From the NCBI GenBank assembly GCA_040216765.1, contig JAVJON010000008.1, positions 62,001 to 126,000 of the forward strand: DNA of 64,000 nucleotides, written 5' to 3'. The position numbers and the translations under genes are program-made. The stretch's first letter is position 1. Every line of letters begins with the position of its first letter. The stretch comes from Marinibaculum sp040216765. Its GTDB lineage: Bacteria > Pseudomonadota > Alphaproteobacteria > Ferrovibrionales > Ferrovibrionaceae. This document shows, one piece after another, positions 51,992-60,567 of the stretch. The notes under the pieces were generated by a model. That model saw only the letters and a program-made list of their open reading frames with translations. It made no database searches and was not told where the DNA came from.

Positions 51992-53146
51992 CTACTCGCG
52001 CCAGATCGGGTTCATGCCCGCATCGTCCAGCGCCTTGGCGCGCATCTTGATCCAGGTGGTCTGGTAGTCCGCCTCTGCCGGGTTGCTGGCCGCGAACGCC
52101 TTCCAGGCCTCGGTCAGCACGTCCTGCCGCTTCATCAGCGCGTCGCGATGCTTCTGCAGGTCGTCGTTCCAGACGCCCTTTTCCTTGAAATAGTCGATCG
52201 TGGGGGCGCAGAACGGCAGCACCCAGTCCATGGTCTGCTTGTCCAGCGCCCAGCCGTCCGCGCCGGGCGCGCCGTCTTTGTACTTGTCGGCGAGCTCGTA
52301 CATCGACTTCACGCTGGCATAGACCAGTTCGGGATCCTGCGTGTCGTAGGTGACCATGATCGGGTAGGGATAGCTGGCCGACGGCAGCGGTTTCTCCGGC
52401 GAGATCCCGCCGGACCCCTCGGTGGCCACATGCGGCTTGTAATACGGGGCGACCGCCTGCATGCGGTCCCATGCCGCCTTGTCGTCCTTCGGATTCGGCG
52501 GCCAGACGATGCCGCGCGGCGAGGCTTCCAGCTCGCGCGTGACGCTGGAGATCGTGGAGGCGATGGCAGCATCGACCTGGTTGCCGATCAGCCCCTTCCA
52601 GGAGGCGCCATAGCCGGAGAACTCGACCTTCTCCACATCCTTCCAGGTCAGCCCGCCGAAGGCCAGGAAGGCCTCCATGTTGGTGTTCAGCGCGGCCGAG
52701 CCCACGACCCAGGCGATCCGCTTGCCCTTCAGGTCACTGAAGCTCTTGACGCCGATATCGCCGGCCACGCCGGCGGAGATCGCATTGCCGGACACCACCG
52801 AGCCCAGCAGGCAGAGCCGTTGCGGTCCCCAGCCCTCCGCGGCGAAGACGTCCATGCCTTCCTGCGCGAAGAACGAGCCGACCCCCATCGCGGAAAACTG
52901 CGCCCGGCCGGTCTTCAGCGGCGTCATGCGGCTGATGTCGTTGGCGCCGGGCAGCACGCGGATATCGGTGCCCTGCGCCTCCTTCAGCGCCTTGCCGTAG
53001 GCGACGACCTGGTTGAAGCCGCTGCTGCCGGTGTCATAGGCGGTCCAGACCACCTGTGGCGGCAGTTTCGCGTCGGCGGCCCAGCCCGTTGCCGGCAGGG
53101 CCAGCAGCGCGGCCGCGGCGGCCAGGGACAATGCGTTCCGGTTCAT
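51992..53146 (-). CDS. TAXI family TRAP solute-binding protein
   Basis: A 384-residue periplasmic protein. ATG 53146 is chosen over the longer frame because of the GGGAGGG ribosome site and the signal peptide that follows (residues 1-24, ending in TGWAAD). TAXI-type features include VVWTAYDTGSSGFNQVVAYGKAL and INQVDAAIASTISSVTRELEA-like text in the middle. It captures the ligand for the fused permease. First gene of the - strand operon, transcribed away from the arn cluster. Confidence 0.9.
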   Translation of the reverse strand: MNRNALSLAAAAALLALPATGWAADAKLPPQVVWTAYDTGSSGFNQVVAYGKALKEAQGTDIRVLPGANDISRMTPLKTGRAQFSAMGVGSFFAQEGMDVFAAEGWGPQRLCLLGSVVSGNAISAGVAGDIGVKSFSDLKGKRIAWVVGSAALNTNMEAFLAFGGLTWKDVEKVEFSGYGASWKGLIGNQVDAAIASTISSVTRELEASPRGIVWPPNPKDDKAAWDRMQAVAPYYKPHVATEGSGGISPEKPLPSASYPYPIMVTYDTQDPELVYASVKSMYELADKYKDGAPGADGWALDKQTMDWVLPFCAPTIDYFKEKGVWNDDLQKHRDALMKRQDVLTEAWKAFAASNPAEADYQTTWIKMRAKALDDAGMNPIWRE

Positions 53147-53461
53147 CCAATACCCTCCCAACGGTATTGATCGGCCCTGGACTGGATTGACCCGGGCTGC
53201 GATCGGTGGGGGCCTATAATGGGCAGGGCGGTACGGTCCGGCGCCATAGGCGGCGCAAACCGGCTTCTGTCCCGCGGGCGGATACCATCGCTCTGGCATG
53301 GCACCGCATTGTCGGAACAGGGCCTCCTCCCATCTACTGTTCTTGTGTCTTTCGACCCCGCGCGGAGCCTAGCCGAATTGCTCTGCCGGGGCGAGCGGAT
53401 CCGTTCGTCCGGATTGCGTTTTCGGGCAGGCGCTCTATAAGCGCCGCGACCCCCGATCGAT
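53147..53461. promoter_or_regulatory. Divergent promoter region between TAXI and arn operons
   Basis: There is no gene. On the + strand a consensus TATAAT lies at 53215-53220, but the nearest TTGACC (53187-53192) is 22 bases away, too far. A better spaced promoter is at 53414-53441 (see its own entry). Part of the region translates in several frames but without protein character. Confidence 0.5.
53414..53441 (+). promoter_or_regulatory. Sigma70-like promoter for the arn cluster
   Basis: TTGCGT (53414-53419), a 16-base spacer and TATAAG (53436-53441), 21 bases before the first arn-cluster ATG. It would give a very short leader. Confidence 0.45.
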
Positions 53462-53884
53462 ATGACTGCGCCCTCGGAGAGCCCCGGACCCGTGACCGCC
53501 AGCCTGCAGCCCGCCTTCCTGACCAATCTCGCCATCATCCTGCTGGGCGTGCTGCTGAATGCGGCGGGCCAGCTGGCGCTGAAACAGGGCGCGCGGCTGA
53601 TGGGCCCGGTCGCCCTGGCGCCGGCGGAGCTGTTCGGTGCCGGGCTGTCGGCGGCGCTGAACCCCTATATCTGGCTCGGCCTGTGCTGCTACGTGATCAG
53701 TGTCGGCGTCTGGATCGTCGCGCTGAGCCGGGTGGATGTCAGCCTTGCCTACCCGATGCTCAGCATCGGCTATATCGTCACCGCGCTGGCGGCCTCGGCC
53801 TGGTTCGGCGAGGAGCTCAACCCCACGCGGATCGCCGGCATCGTGGTCATCATCATCGGTGTCGTCCTGATCTCCCGCAGCTGA
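53462..53884 (+). CDS. EamA/SMR-type flippase subunit (ArnE/ArnF-like)
   Basis: A 140-residue inner-membrane protein with four membrane segments, including LAIILLGVLLNAAGQLALKQGA, NPYIWLGLCCYVISVGVWIVALSRVDVSLAYPMLSIGYIVTALAA, and IAGIVVIIIGVVLIS. The LALKQG and LSIGYI patterns are those of the ArnE/ArnF proteins that move undecaprenyl-phosphate-aminoarabinose across the membrane. Only one such gene is present, whereas enterobacteria use a heterodimer. It is first in the cluster and ends 1 base before the aminotransferase gene. Confidence 0.75.
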   Translation: MTAPSESPGPVTASLQPAFLTNLAIILLGVLLNAAGQLALKQGARLMGPVALAPAELFGAGLSAALNPYIWLGLCCYVISVGVWIVALSRVDVSLAYPMLSIGYIVTALAASAWFGEELNPTRIAGIVVIIIGVVLISRS

Positions 53885-55069
53885 ATGGCCATCGTGAGCG
53901 AACCTGAACAGCCTTTCCTGCCCTTCTCCCGCCCCAGCCTGGGGCCGGAGGCGATCGCCGAGGTCGTGGCCTGCCTGGAATCGGGCTGGATCACGACCGG
54001 GCCGCGCACCGCCCTCTTCGAGGCGGCGCTGCGGGACTATCTGGGCGCGCCGCAGGTCGCCTGCATCTCCTCCGCCACGGCCGGCCTGCACCTGGTGCTG
54101 GCGGCGATGGACCTGCAGCCGGGCGACGAGGTGATCACCACGCCGCTGACCTTCGTCGCCTCGCTGAACACCATCGTCCATGCCGGCGGCCGGCCGGTCC
54201 TGGTCGACATCGACCCGGTCACCCTGAACCTGGACCTGGATGCCGTGCGGGACGCGATCGGGCCGCGCACCCGGGCGATCATGCCGGTGCATTTCGCCGG
54301 CCTGGCGGTGGACCTGGACCCGCTCTACGAGATGGCGCAGGCCCATGGCATAAGGGTGGTCGAGGATGCCGCCCATGCCGTCGGCACCCGCTATCGCGGG
54401 CGGCGGATCGGCGCCTTCGGCGATACCCAGGTATTTTCCTTCCATCCCAACAAGAACATGACGACGGGCGAGGGCGGCGCCATCGCCACGCGCGACGAGG
54501 CGCTGGCCGGCCGCATCGCCCGCCTGCGGTTCCACGGCATCGACCGCGAGGCGTTCAACCGCTTCGCCAAGGCCGGCAGCCAGGACTATGACGTCGTCCT
54601 GCCCGGCTGGAAGTACAACATGCTGGACATGCAGGCCGCGCTCGGCCTGCACCAGCTGCAGGCGCTGGACGGCTTCATCGCGCGCCGCACCGCGCTGGCG
54701 CAGCGCTATCGCGCCGGCTTCGCCGGCTGGCCGCAGTTCCGCCTGCAGGGGGAGCCGGGCTATCCGCAGGACCATGCCTGGCACCTGTTCGTCATCCTGC
54801 TGGACCCGGCGAAGGCCGGCATGGACCGCGCCGCCTTCATGGCGGCGATGAAGGAGCGCAATATCGGCACCGGCCTGCACTACCAGGCGGCGCACCTGTT
54901 CAGCTATTACCGCGACCTGCTGGGCACCGGCCCGGGCGATTTTCCCCATGCCGAGGCGGCGGGCGCGACGATCGTCAGCCTGCCGCTGTTTCCCGCCATG
55001 ACCGAGGCGGAGCAGGACCGGGTGATCGAGGCGATGGACGCGATCTTCTCCCGGGCGGGAGGCGCCTGA
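53885..55069 (+). CDS. arnB: UDP-4-keto-pentose aminotransferase, DegT/DnrJ/EryC1 family (ArnB-like)
   Basis: A 394-residue PLP enzyme. Lys190 in FSFHPNKNMTTGEGG is the PLP-binding lysine; SSATAGLHLVL and EDAAHAVGTRYRG are conserved active-site stretches. In the L-Ara4N pathway it transaminates UDP-4-keto-arabinose to UDP-L-Ara4N. The order flippase-arnB-arnC-arnA supports this assignment over other sugar aminotransferases of the family. Start follows the previous stop directly. Confidence 0.85.
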   Translation: MAIVSEPEQPFLPFSRPSLGPEAIAEVVACLESGWITTGPRTALFEAALRDYLGAPQVACISSATAGLHLVLAAMDLQPGDEVITTPLTFVASLNTIVHAGGRPVLVDIDPVTLNLDLDAVRDAIGPRTRAIMPVHFAGLAVDLDPLYEMAQAHGIRVVEDAAHAVGTRYRGRRIGAFGDTQVFSFHPNKNMTTGEGGAIATRDEALAGRIARLRFHGIDREAFNRFAKAGSQDYDVVLPGWKYNMLDMQAALGLHQLQALDGFIARRTALAQRYRAGFAGWPQFRLQGEPGYPQDHAWHLFVILLDPAKAGMDRAAFMAAMKERNIGTGLHYQAAHLFSYYRDLLGTGPGDFPHAEAAGATIVSLPLFPAMTEAEQDRVIEAMDAIFSRAGGA

Positions 55070-55070
55070 G

Positions 55071-56138
55071 ATGGCGGCGGATGCCGGCACGGATCCGATC
55101 GCCGGCGCCGGGCAGGCCGGCCGCCTGCCGCCCGCGCAGCTGCCGCCGGCCAGCCGCGAGGTCAGCGTCGTGGTGCCGGTGTTCAACGAGGCGGAGAACC
55201 TGCCGGCGCTGAACGCGCGGCTGCTGGCGGTGATGGACGGGCTGGGCCGGTCCTTCGAGGTGATCTACACCAACGACGGTTCGGCCGACGCCTCGGGCGA
55301 GATCCTGCGTGGCATGGTGGCGGCGCGGCCGGACGTGGTGCGGGCGATCGATTTCGAGCGGAACTACGGCCAGCACATGGCGATCATGGCGGCCTTCGAG
55401 TTCAGCCGCGGCGCGGTCGTGGTGACGATCGATGCCGACCTGCAGAACCCGCCGGAGGAGATCCCCAAGCTGCTGGCGCTGACCGATGCCGGTCATGACG
55501 CGGTCGGCGGCTATCGCGCGCTGCGCCAGGACAGCCGGTTCCGGCGCTGGGCGTCCTGGACGATCAACCGGGTCCGTGCGGCCAGCACCAGCATCGCCAT
55601 GCGCGACCAGGGCTGCATGCTGCGCGCCTATGCCCGGCCGGTGGTGGAGCGCATCGTGGCCAGCGGCGAGACATCGACTTTCATCCCGGCGCTGGGGCAG
55701 TATTTCGCCGCCCGTCCGGCGGAGGTCGAGGTCGCCCATGCCGCCCGTGCCGCAGGCGAATCGAAATACAACCTGTACAAGCTGATCCGGCTGAACTTCG
55801 ACCTGATGACCGGCTTCAGCCTGCTGCCGCTGCAGGTCTTCACCATGTTCGGCATGGCGGTGTCCGGCGCCTCCCTGCTGCTGGTGATCTACCTGGCCCT
55901 GCGGCGGATCTTCATCGGGCCGGAGGCCGAAGGGCTGTTCACCCTGTTCGGCATCCTGTTCTTCCTGGTCGGCGTGGTGATCACCGGTCTGGGCATCGTC
56001 GGCGAGTATGTCGGCCGCATCTATGTCGAGGTGCGCCGCCGGCCGCGCTACAGCATCCGCGCGCTGCACGAGGGCGGGGCGCAGGACCGCGCGGCCGCGT
56101 CCGATGCGCGCGCGGATGCGGAGGACCGGCCCTCTTGA
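55071..56138 (+). CDS. arnC: Undecaprenyl-phosphate glycosyltransferase (ArnC-like)
   Basis: A 355-residue GT2 enzyme. The N-terminal catalytic domain begins SVVVPVFNEAENLPAL and has a nucleotide-sugar DxD in TIDADLQNPPEEIPKL; the DQGCMLRAY segment is ArnC-like. Two membrane segments follow (residues about 255-320). It would transfer formyl-Ara4N from UDP to undecaprenyl phosphate. It overlaps the next gene by 4 bases. Confidence 0.85.
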   Translation: MAADAGTDPIAGAGQAGRLPPAQLPPASREVSVVVPVFNEAENLPALNARLLAVMDGLGRSFEVIYTNDGSADASGEILRGMVAARPDVVRAIDFERNYGQHMAIMAAFEFSRGAVVVTIDADLQNPPEEIPKLLALTDAGHDAVGGYRALRQDSRFRRWASWTINRVRAASTSIAMRDQGCMLRAYARPVVERIVASGETSTFIPALGQYFAARPAEVEVAHAARAAGESKYNLYKLIRLNFDLMTGFSLLPLQVFTMFGMAVSGASLLLVIYLALRRIFIGPEAEGLFTLFGILFFLVGVVITGLGIVGEYVGRIYVEVRRRPRYSIRALHEGGAQDRAAASDARADAEDRPS

Positions 56139-57100
56139 GTGGCGGCTGCCGCATCGCGGCCTTCGCCTACAGCGCGGTCGGCCATGCCTGCGTCAAGGCG
56201 CTGATCGAGGCAGGTGCCGCGCCGGTGCTGGTGGTGACCCACGAGGACGACCCGCGGGAGACCCGCTGGTTCCCTTCGGTGGCGGAGCTGGCGCGCGCCC
56301 ATGGCATCCGGGCGGTGACGGCGGAGATCGGCCAGGGCCGGGCGGTCGACGCCGCGCTGGAGGAGGCCGCCCCCGACCTGATCCTGTCCTTCTACTATCG
56401 CCGGATGATCCCGTTGCGGCTGTTGCGGGGGGCCGCCCTGGGCGCCTTCAACATGCACGGCTCCCTGCTGCCGAAATATCGCGGCCGCGCGCCGGTGAAC
56501 TGGGCGGTGCTGCATGGCGAGGATGAGACCGGGGTGACCCTGCACGAGATGGTCGGCCGCGCCGATGCGGGCCGCATCGTCGATCGCGAGGTGCTGCCGA
56601 TCCACCCCGACGAGACCGCCTACGAGGTGATGCAGCGCCTGGTGCCGGCCGCCGTCGCCGTGCTGCGGCGCCAGCTTCCGGCGCTGCAGGCAGGCCACCC
56701 GCCGCTGCAGGAACAGGACGAGGCGGGGGCCACGACCTTCGGCGGCCGCGGGCCGGAGGATGGCCGGATCGACTGGCGGCAGCCGGCCGGCGCGATCCAC
56801 AACCTGGTGCGCGCCGTGGCGCCGCCCTTTCCGGGCGCCTTCAGCGAGATCCCGGCCGCCGGCGACGGCACGGCGGCGCGGCGCCTGATGATCTGGAAAT
56901 CCCTGCGCCCGGCGCAGCGCGAGCTGCTGCCGGTGGAGGGCAAGCCGGGGCTGGTGCTTTCCACCGATCCGTTCCGCGTGGTAACCGGGGGCGGCATCCT
57001 GGAGATCGCCGACTGGAGCTGGGCCGGAGAGGTCGAGGGGCGGCCGCCCGCCGCGGGCACGGTCCTGCCGTCGCTGCCGCCCGGCGAGCCCGACGCCTGA
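56135..57100 (+). CDS. UDP-Ara4N formyltransferase (ArnA N-terminal half as separate gene)
   Basis: A 321-residue protein starting at TTG 56135 inside the arnC stop. The formyl transferase signature NMHGSLLPKYRGRAPVNWAVLHGEDETGVTLHEM contains the Asn and His of the catalytic triad, with the Asp in GRADAGRIV. Residues about 210-310 form the C-terminal OB-like subdomain. In E. coli this domain and the decarboxylase are fused as ArnA; here they are two genes separated by 55 bases. Confidence 0.82.
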   Translation: MSGGCRIAAFAYSAVGHACVKALIEAGAAPVLVVTHEDDPRETRWFPSVAELARAHGIRAVTAEIGQGRAVDAALEEAAPDLILSFYYRRMIPLRLLRGAALGAFNMHGSLLPKYRGRAPVNWAVLHGEDETGVTLHEMVGRADAGRIVDREVLPIHPDETAYEVMQRLVPAAVAVLRRQLPALQAGHPPLQEQDEAGATTFGGRGPEDGRIDWRQPAGAIHNLVRAVAPPFPGAFSEIPAAGDGTAARRLMIWKSLRPAQRELLPVEGKPGLVLSTDPFRVVTGGGILEIADWSWAGEVEGRPPAAGTVLPSLPPGEPDA

Positions 57101-57155
57101 TCCGCCCCGCAACGGCGACCAACACGCGCCATCACGAGAAAGGGCGTCCCGCCCC

Positions 57156-58220
57156 ATGACCCTCAAGATCCTGATTCTCGGCGTCAACGGCTTCATCGGC
57201 AGCAATCTCAGCGAGCATATCCTGGCCCACCGGGACTGGGAGATCTATGGCATGGACATCCAGTCCGACAAGCTCGGGGCCTGCCTGGACCATGACCGCT
57301 TCCACTTCGTGGAAGGCGATATCCTGATCAACCGGGAATGGATCGAGTACCACGTCAAGAAATGCGACCTGGTGATGCCGCTGGTGGCGATCGCCACGCC
57401 GGCGACCTATGTCGAGCGCCCGCTGGACGTGTTCGAGCTGGATTTCGAGGCCAATCTCCACGTCATCCGCTACTGCGTGCGCTACGGCAAGCGGGTGCTC
57501 TTCCCGTCGACCTCGGAGGTCTACGGCATGAGCGACGCGCCCGCCTTCGACGAGGACGAGACGCCGCTGGTGATGGGCCCGATCCGCATGCAGCGCTGGA
57601 TCTATGCCTGCTCCAAGCAGCTGCTGGACCGGGTGATCTATGCCTATGGCCAGCGCGACGGGCTGCCCTTCACCCTGTTCCGGCCGTTCAACTGGATCGG
57701 CCCCCGGCTGGACAATATCTGGGCGGCGAAGGAAGGCTCCTCGCGGGTGCTGACCCAGTTCATCGGCAATATCATCCGGCGCTCCGACATCTACCTGGTC
57801 GACGGCGGCGCGCAACGGCGCTGCTTCCTGTTCATCGACGATGCGGTGGACGCGCTGATGCGGCTGATCGAGAACAAGGACGGCTGCGCCGACGGGCAGA
57901 TCTTCAACATCGGCAGCCCGACCAACGAACTCTCGATCAAGACCCTGGCGGAGGAGCTTATCGAACTGATCGCCGCCTATCCGGGCTACGAGGATGTGCG
58001 CGAGACGGTGAAGATCGTGCCGGTGGAATCGGAAGGCTATTACGGCAAGGGCTATCAGGACATCCAGGTCCGCGTCCCCTCCATCGAGCGGATCGGCGCG
58101 CGCACCGGCTGGAAGCCCTCGACCCCTGTCCGGGAGGCGCTGACGAAGACCCTCGACTATTACCTGCTGGACCGGCATACCGCCGCCGCCCAGGCCCTGC
58201 TGGAGCGCGGGCAGGGGTAG
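57156..58220 (+). CDS. UDP-glucuronic acid decarboxylase (ArnA C-terminal half as separate gene)
   Basis: A 354-residue short-chain dehydrogenase-type enzyme. The NAD loop GVNGFIGSNLSEHIL, the catalytic pair in RWIYACSKQLLDRVIYAYG (Tyr-x3-Lys) and the ArnA-type RPFNWIGPRLD and DGGAQRRCFLFIDDAVDALMRLIENK motifs identify it. It oxidises and decarboxylates UDP-glucuronate to UDP-4-keto-arabinose, the first committed step. It is the partner of the formyltransferase upstream. Confidence 0.9.
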   Translation: MTLKILILGVNGFIGSNLSEHILAHRDWEIYGMDIQSDKLGACLDHDRFHFVEGDILINREWIEYHVKKCDLVMPLVAIATPATYVERPLDVFELDFEANLHVIRYCVRYGKRVLFPSTSEVYGMSDAPAFDEDETPLVMGPIRMQRWIYACSKQLLDRVIYAYGQRDGLPFTLFRPFNWIGPRLDNIWAAKEGSSRVLTQFIGNIIRRSDIYLVDGGAQRRCFLFIDDAVDALMRLIENKDGCADGQIFNIGSPTNELSIKTLAEELIELIAAYPGYEDVRETVKIVPVESEGYYGKGYQDIQVRVPSIERIGARTGWKPSTPVREALTKTLDYYLLDRHTAAAQALLERGQG

Positions 58221-58247
58221 GGGGATGAGCGTCCCGGCACCTGCGAT

Positions 58248-58341
58248 CGTCGTCCTTGGGCTCGACCCAGGGACCCATTCCGCCAGCGGCGCGGCGCTTC
58301 GGGGCAAGCGGAATGGATCCCGGCTCAGGGCCGGGATGACG
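58248..58341. repeat. Dispersed three-hairpin intergenic element, copy B
   Basis: Same architecture as the copy at 28930-29026: outer CGTC/GACG ends, a CTTGGG/CCCAGG-type hairpin, a central ATTCCGC/GCGGAAT pair and an ATCCCGGC/GCCGGGAT hairpin. It lies between the decarboxylase and deacetylase genes of the arn cluster. Confidence 0.8.
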
Positions 58342-58353
58342 GCCTGAGGAACG

Positions 58354-59271
58354 ATGACCCGCCTTGCCCTGAAGGTCGATGTCGATACCGAGCGCGGCAC
58401 CCGCATCGGGGTGCCGGCGCTGGCCGAAATGCTGGAGTCCCGGGGCGTCCAGGCAAGCTTCCTGTTCTCGCTGGGGCCGGACAATACCGGCCGGGCGATC
58501 CGCCGGGTGTTCCGTCGCGGCTTCGCGCAGAAGGTGGCGCGCACCTCGGTGCTGCAGACCTATGGCCTGCGCACCCTGATGAACGGCGTGCTGCTGCCGG
58601 GGCCGCAGATCGCGCGCCGCCATGCCGGTGTGCTGCGCCACGTGGCGGCGCTGGGCCATCCGGTCGGCGTGCATTGCTGGGACCATGTGCGCTGGCAGGA
58701 CAAGTTGCACGGCATGACCGCCGGCCAGGTCTCTGCGGAATGGCAGAAGGCCGCCACCGCCTTCGCCGAGGTGTTCGGTACGCCGCCGCTTGCCGCCGGC
58801 AGCGCCGGCTGGCAGGCCAATGCCCATTCCCTCGCGGCCTATGACGCGGCCGGCCTGGCCTATGCCAGCGACAGCCGCGGCACGGCGCCGTTCCGGCCGG
58901 TCGCTGGCGGGCGCAGCTTCCGCACGATCCAGATCCCAACCACCCTGCCGACCCTGGACGAGCTGATCGGCCGGCCGGACTTTCCCGACGAGGCCCTGCT
59001 GCCGGCCTATCGCCGCCTGCTGCAGCCGGACCGGCTGAACGTCTGGACCCTGCATGCGGAGCTGGAGGGGATGCGCTGGCGCGACTGGTTCGCCGCCGCG
59101 ATCGACGCCCTGCTGGCCGACGGGGTGCATTTCACCACCCTGGAGGCGGAGGCCGAGGCCCTGAACGCAGCGCCGGAGGCGGTGCCGCTGGCCGGGCTGG
59201 AACAGGGCGAGGTCGAGGGCCGCTCCGGTACATTGGCGGTGCAGGGAGCCGCCGTGCCGGAAGCGGGCTGA
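58354..59271 (+). CDS. arnD: Polysaccharide deacetylase family, ArnD-like deformylase
   Basis: A 305-residue protein. The NodB-type metal motif is seen as KVDVDTERGTRIGVP (Asp) and GVHCWDHVRWQDK (His); a PTTLPTLDELIG segment fits ArnD. It would remove the formyl group on undecaprenyl-P-Ara4FN so the flippase and ArnT can use it. It is the last + strand gene of the cluster. The cytosolic/periplasmic side cannot be read from sequence. Confidence 0.82.
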   Translation: MTRLALKVDVDTERGTRIGVPALAEMLESRGVQASFLFSLGPDNTGRAIRRVFRRGFAQKVARTSVLQTYGLRTLMNGVLLPGPQIARRHAGVLRHVAALGHPVGVHCWDHVRWQDKLHGMTAGQVSAEWQKAATAFAEVFGTPPLAAGSAGWQANAHSLAAYDAAGLAYASDSRGTAPFRPVAGGRSFRTIQIPTTLPTLDELIGRPDFPDEALLPAYRRLLQPDRLNVWTLHAELEGMRWRDWFAAAIDALLADGVHFTTLEAEAEALNAAPEAVPLAGLEQGEVEGRSGTLAVQGAAVPEAG

Positions 59272-59384
59272 CCCGTGCAGGCCTGACATGTTTCGCGACG
59301 CGCCGGCCATCGTCCTGTCGCCGGCCGTCGCCACCTCCTGAACCGTGAGGCCATCGAAGGGCCCAGGATGGAAGGAGAACGACG

Positions 59385-59594
59385 ATGTTGAATGCCCTGG
59401 CCGAGATGGCCGCCGTCTCGGCATTGCTGGCCATGCTGATTGCCGGTCCGGCCGGGACCGCGGGCGCCCGGGCCGACATGATGCAGGGCGCGACCGCCGC
59501 GACTGTCTCCGACGATGGCTCCGTCGGGCGCGACCGGTACAGCCTCATGCCGAGACCGGTGGTCGGGGATCCCCGGGCCGGCCGGACAGGCTGA
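59385..59594 (+). CDS. Small predicted secreted protein
   Basis: A 69-residue frame with a very good ribosome site (AAGGAG, 59371-59376). An N-terminal hydrophobic segment (residues about 4-25, MAAVSALLAMLIAGPAGTAGA) ends in ARA-like signal peptidase text. The remainder is polar with no known domain. No homologue is recognised; the gene could be a chance frame, but the ribosome site and signal argue for it. Confidence 0.45.
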   Translation: MLNALAEMAAVSALLAMLIAGPAGTAGARADMMQGATAATVSDDGSVGRDRYSLMPRPVVGDPRAGRTG

Positions 59595-59610
59595 GGCGCC
59601 GCGCCCCTCC

Positions 59611-60483
59611 CTATTCCTCGTTGCGCGGCGGCACCGGTGTCGCGCCGCGCGCACGTTCCGCCTGGATCCTTGCCAGGACGGCGTCGACCAGCGCGATGCG
59701 CTCCGGGCTGGACGGGTGGGTGGACCAGAAGGCCGCGCTGCCGGCCGGCGGTTCCTCACCCTTCTCGACGCCCAGGCGGGCGAAGATCCGCGACCCGGCA
59801 TCCGGGTCGTAGCCGGCGCGCTCGGTGATATAGGCGCCCAGCATGTCGGCCTCCAGTTCGTAGGTCTGGCTGTAGGCGCTCGCGCCGCCGGCCGCGCCCA
59901 GGGCCGCGCCGCCGCTCATCAGGGTCTGCATCTGCTGCTGGCTGACCTTGGCGCCGGAGGCCGCGGCCGCCACCACGACCAGCCCGCCCAGCAGGGCGCC
60001 GCCGATGCCGGCGACCGCGGACTGGGTCTTCTTCTTGTCCAGATGCCCGGCGATGTGATGGCCCGCCTCGTGGCTCAGCACGAAGGCAAGCTCGTCGGGG
60101 GCCTTGACCAGGTCCAGGAAGGCCAGGGTGACGGTCAGGGTCGGCCGGCCGTTCGAATAATGCTGGAAGGCGTTCGGTGCCTCGTCGGGGTCGCGGTCGA
60201 TGACCAGCACGAAGTCGCAATCGGTGCCGGGCTCGGTCTCCTGTGTGCAGAACGCTTCCGCCACCGGCTCGACCCGCTGCGTCACCTCCGTGTAGAGCGC
60301 GACCTTCTGCGCATCGTCGAGGGTATCGGCCTGCGCCGCCAGGGCGCGTTCGGCGGCAATCTCGGCATCCGCGCGGGCGATCGCCTCTTCATCCAGCGCG
60401 TCCACCTGGTAGGTCGTCCCGCAGGCGCTGAGCGCCATCGCCGCCACCAGGATCATCGCCGTAGCGGCGCGACAACGAGCCAT
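59611..60483 (-). CDS. M48 family metalloprotease lipoprotein
   Basis: A 290-residue periplasmic protease. ATG 60483 starts a signal peptide with a lipobox LSAC (Cys at about 22). HEAGHHIAGH gives the two zinc His and catalytic Glu, and ELEADMLG gives the third ligand. The middle is a hydrophobic Gly/Ala segment (residues about 150-180) typical of the family's active-site loop. It resembles Loi/YcaL-like quality-control proteases. It is the first - strand gene after the arn cluster. Confidence 0.9.
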   Translation of the reverse strand: MARCRAATAMILVAAMALSACGTTYQVDALDEEAIARADAEIAAERALAAQADTLDDAQKVALYTEVTQRVEPVAEAFCTQETEPGTDCDFVLVIDRDPDEAPNAFQHYSNGRPTLTVTLAFLDLVKAPDELAFVLSHEAGHHIAGHLDKKKTQSAVAGIGGALLGGLVVVAAAASGAKVSQQQMQTLMSGGAALGAAGGASAYSQTYELEADMLGAYITERAGYDPDAGSRIFARLGVEKGEEPPAGSAAFWSTHPSSPERIALVDAVLARIQAERARGATPVPPRNEE

Positions 60484-60567
60484 ATCTACCCCCCGATCGG
60501 ATCTCCCCGTCCATCGCCTCCAGGATGCAACATGGCCGCGGAAATGCAACCGGGCGGCCCGATGCCG

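Noticed and set aside
53187..53220. TTGACC ... TATAAT as a promoter
   Set aside because: Spacer of 22 bases is too long; a 16-base-spaced pair closer to the gene was preferred.
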